Shown here: piece after piece, positions 61,625 through 64,000 of the stretch
How the letters are laid out: every line of letters begins with the position of its first letter
How positions within the stretch are numbered: the stretch's first letter is position 1
From: Herpetosiphon llansteffanensis
GTDB lineage: Bacteria > Chloroflexota > Chloroflexia > Chloroflexales > Herpetosiphonaceae
Direction of reading: 5' to 3'
DNA: 64,000 nucleotides
Assembly: GCF_003205875.1 (NCBI RefSeq)
Contig: NZ_PUBZ01000022.1
Span: 62,001 to 126,000 of the forward strand
Made by a program: the position numbers and the translations under genes
The notes under the pieces: model-generated
The model's database searches: none
Told to the model about the DNA's origin: nothing
Seen by the model: only the letters and a program-made list of their open reading frames with translations

Positions 61625-63901
61625 CTAGACTCGTTCGAGTTTGGCGAAGGCAGCGAGCAGTTTTTTCACGCCTTTGCCAGGAAACGCCACTGTTACTTCT
61701 TCGTCGTCGCCAACCATTTTACTGCTGACGACAACGCCCTCGCCAAAATTGGCATGGCGCACTTTATCGCCAGCGTTATAACTGGCGGCGCTTGGCTCGC
61801 GTTCTGGGCGTTTGGGTCGGGCTGGCCCACTTGTGCCACTCCACATGCTGCTCGGGCTTGGTTGCGCTCCCCGCGTGCGTTGCGGCGTGCTGCTTTGCCA
61901 TTGGGTCGCAGCATGCACTGGCATTTGCTTGACCTCACGAATGGGCGTGCGCTGCAGCAAATCTTTGGGAATATCGCCCAAAAAGCGCGAAGGAATGGTT
62001 AAATCGGTGCGGCCCCATGTGGCGCGTTTGAAGGCATAGAGCATATACAGCCGTTGTTTAGCGCGAGTCGTGCCAACATACAACAAGCGCCGTTCTTCTT
62101 CGATACTTTCAGGATCGTCAATCGAGCGCCCGTGGGGCAATAATCCTTCTTCCAGCCCAGCCAAAAATACCACCGGATATTCAAGGCCTTTGGCTTGGTG
62201 CAAGGTAATTAAGGTCACGCCTGGTTCGCGAGCTTTGCTGGTGTCAAGGCTATCAACATCGCTGACCAACGCTACTTCTTCTAAAAAGCGTGGCAATTGA
62301 TCCTCGGTTGGCAAGGCTAAATATTCCATACTGACATTTTGCAATTCGAGAATATTTTCCCAGCGTTCAGCGCCTTCTTCCTCGCCATACTCGGCCACCA
62401 AGAGATCTTGGAATGGCACGCGCTCGAGCAAGCGTTGAATCAATTCACCAAGCATTAAATCGTGGCGCAGATCGCGTAGCCCAGCCACCAATTTTTGAAA
62501 TTGCTCGACGGCGTTGCGCGCTCGGCCACCAATTGGTGGATTTTGGGCCTCGTTGGTAACTAACAGTTCTAGCGCATCCCAAATTGAAATATCGAGATTG
62601 CGCGCCCATTGCAGCAACTCTTGTTGGGTGCGATCGCCAATGCTGCGGCCTGGCACGTTAATCACCCGCAGCAAACTAACTTCGTCGTGCGGGTTATGGA
62701 TGATGCGCAGATAGGCCACAATATCTTTAATTTCTTTGCGCTCGTAGAAGCGCGTGCCGCCGACCAACTTGTAGCGTAGGCCACGGCTAATCATCGCTTC
62801 TTCAAAGGCTCGCGATTGGGCATTGGTACGATACATCACAGCAAAATCGTCAAGCGAACGACCATCGCGACCGCGAATGCGCATAATTTCGTCGGCAACC
62901 CAACGGGCTTCCTCGTTGTGATCGTAGGCCTCGACCAGCGAAACCAAGTCGCCTTCCTGCTGATCAGTCCAGATTTTGGTGGTATGGCGACGATCGTGGG
63001 CTGCATCGATGATCGATTGGGCCACATCGAGAATTGGTTGGGTTGAACGGTAATTTTGCTCGAGGGGAATAATTTGCACATCGGGATGCGCTTCTTCAAA
63101 TTCGCGCACATTGGCCAAGCGCGCGCCACGCCAGGCATAAATTGATTGCTGAATATCGCCGATTAAAAAGTAGTTGTTGTGGCCAGCGCCAACGTGATTG
63201 ACCAACGAAAATTGCACCCGATTGGTATCTTGCACTTCGTCGACCATCACATGGACGTAGCGCTCAGCGTAACGGGCCAGCACTTCGGGATGATATTCAA
63301 ACAAATTAACCGTTTTGAGCAGCAAATCATCAAAATCAAGCGCATTATTGGCGAATAATTGCTTCTCGTAGCGTTCATAACAGCGCAGCACAATTTCATC
63401 AAAATAGCTGCTGACGCTGCGGGCAAATTCGGCTACGCCAATTAATTCGTTTTTGGCGGCAGAAATGCGGGCGTGGATCGAACGCGGGTTATATTGCTTC
63501 TCGCTTAAATCCAATTCGCGCAAAATCTGCTTCATCACCCGCTGCTGATCGTCTGCATCGTAGACCACAAAGTCGTTGGCGCGTTGCAAGTGCTGAATAT
63601 CGCGCCGCAGCCAACGGGCACAAATCGAGTGGAATGTGCCCATCATCACATCGTGGGCGCGACTTTCGCCAATTAAATTGCCAAGCCGTTCGCGCATTTC
63701 GCGGGCAGCCTTGTTGGTAAAGGTCACCGCCAAAATGTTATAGGGGCGCACGCCAACTTCATTAATCAAATAGGCAATACGATGAGTGAGCACGCGGGTC
63801 TTGCCTGAGCCTGGGCCAGCCAGCACCAACACTGGCCCATGAATCGCTTGGACTGCGCGTTGTTGTTGAGCATTCAGCCCAATCAGCAGCGGGTGAGTCA
63901 T
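61625..63901 (-). CDS. UvrD/PcrA-type superfamily 1 DNA helicase
   Basis: ATP-dependent 3'-5' helicase for repair and restart. 758 aa from the ATG at 63901 behind AAGGA. Motifs: Q 'LNAQQQRAVQAIHGP', I 'VLAGPGSGKTRVLTHRIAYL', Ia 'ILAVTFTNKAAREMRERL', II 'VHVMVDEVQDTN', III 'FLIGDIQQSIYAWRGA', IV 'IIPLEQNYRSTQPIL', V 'VTLITLHQAKGLEYPVVFL', VI 'LLYVGTTRAKQRLYMLYA'. The C-terminal 'GDKVRHANFGEGVVVSSKM' is the PcrA-like tail that can contact RNA polymerase. Motif II reads DEVQD rather than the usual DEYQD/DEFQD. A weak promoter (TTCCAA, 17 bp, TACAAT) lies near 63960-63990. Confidence 0.96.
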   Translation of the reverse strand: MTHPLLIGLNAQQQRAVQAIHGPVLVLAGPGSGKTRVLTHRIAYLINEVGVRPYNILAVTFTNKAAREMRERLGNLIGESRAHDVMMGTFHSICARWLRRDIQHLQRANDFVVYDADDQQRVMKQILRELDLSEKQYNPRSIHARISAAKNELIGVAEFARSVSSYFDEIVLRCYERYEKQLFANNALDFDDLLLKTVNLFEYHPEVLARYAERYVHVMVDEVQDTNRVQFSLVNHVGAGHNNYFLIGDIQQSIYAWRGARLANVREFEEAHPDVQIIPLEQNYRSTQPILDVAQSIIDAAHDRRHTTKIWTDQQEGDLVSLVEAYDHNEEARWVADEIMRIRGRDGRSLDDFAVMYRTNAQSRAFEEAMISRGLRYKLVGGTRFYERKEIKDIVAYLRIIHNPHDEVSLLRVINVPGRSIGDRTQQELLQWARNLDISIWDALELLVTNEAQNPPIGGRARNAVEQFQKLVAGLRDLRHDLMLGELIQRLLERVPFQDLLVAEYGEEEGAERWENILELQNVSMEYLALPTEDQLPRFLEEVALVSDVDSLDTSKAREPGVTLITLHQAKGLEYPVVFLAGLEEGLLPHGRSIDDPESIEEERRLLYVGTTRAKQRLYMLYAFKRATWGRTDLTIPSRFLGDIPKDLLQRTPIREVKQMPVHAATQWQSSTPQRTRGAQPSPSSMWSGTSGPARPKRPEREPSAASYNAGDKVRHANFGEGVVVSSKMVGDDEEVTVAFPGKGVKKLLAAFAKLERV

Positions 63902-64000
63902 TGATCTAGTCCTTACATGACGGTCAAAAACCGTGATCGATGTCAATCTTGCTGGCTCTATTGTACCCGTTCCGGCGCTGTGTTGGAACAGGTGAGCGAA

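Overview
This window looks like chromosomal DNA of a filamentous Chloroflexota bacterium, most likely Herpetosiphon or a close relative. This rests on gene content and sequence style: futalosine-pathway menaquinone synthesis (mqnC), an ECF sigma factor with an RskA-type anti-sigma factor, a TPR-CHAT protein, large secreted beta-propeller proteins, and intergenic tracts built from 7-nt words. No rRNA, tRNA, CRISPR array, prophage or transposase was found. I assign 50 protein genes; the first is cut by the left edge.

Layout. 1-2.7 kb: sigma/anti-sigma pair and purF. 2.9-9.7 kb: YqiA-like esterase, peroxiredoxin, RimK/synapsin-like ATP-grasp protein, RNase HI, an unusual ABC-ATPase/histidine-kinase fusion, mqnC and a methyltransferase. 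9.9-19.5 kb: ABC-2 exporter pair, cardiolipin-synthase-like PLD protein, polyprenyl glycosylphosphotransferase overlapping obgE, a small acidic protein, a secreted FG-GAP propeller and a LMW protein tyrosine phosphatase. 19.5-27.7 kb: uvrA, a VWA membrane protein, an acyltransferase-like membrane protein, a small Cys protein and a degenerate metallo-beta-lactamase-fold protein. 27.8-34.8 kb: the most system-like block, a TPR-CHAT protease gene followed 11 bp later by a caspase-like protease gene and then two tandem membrane-STAS proteins. 34.8-45.4 kb: recX-recA, a CpsB-type phosphatase, asd, a TetR/DUF4260 unit with repeated operators, a COG0523 GTPase, cyclophilin, HU, an ANTAR regulator with a membrane coiled-coil partner, and a PadR regulator. 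45.5-52.1 kb: three tandem paralogous secreted propeller proteins. 52.3-63.9 kb: AAA ATPase, orphan receiver protein, ppc, acnA, an O-methyltransferase and a UvrD/PcrA helicase.

How the genes relate. Central metabolism (purF, ppc, acnA, asd) and DNA repair (uvrA, recA, recX, helicase) are housekeeping. The PLD protein, the glycosylphosphotransferase and the CpsB phosphatase point to envelope and capsule work. The four secreted propellers share a short C-terminal tail, [YF]-[LI]-P-x-[IVA]-x-K, suggesting a common export or anchoring route.

The gene-free stretches are not random. Many carry 7-nt words that change along the tract while the 7-nt spacing is kept (18 units at 16836-16961, 21 at 57408-57554, 13 identical units at 11927-12017). 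Several tracts touch or nearly touch stop codons. A second family is a 120-200 bp GC-rich element with inverted arms (16961-17147, 44284-44483, 60739-60872).
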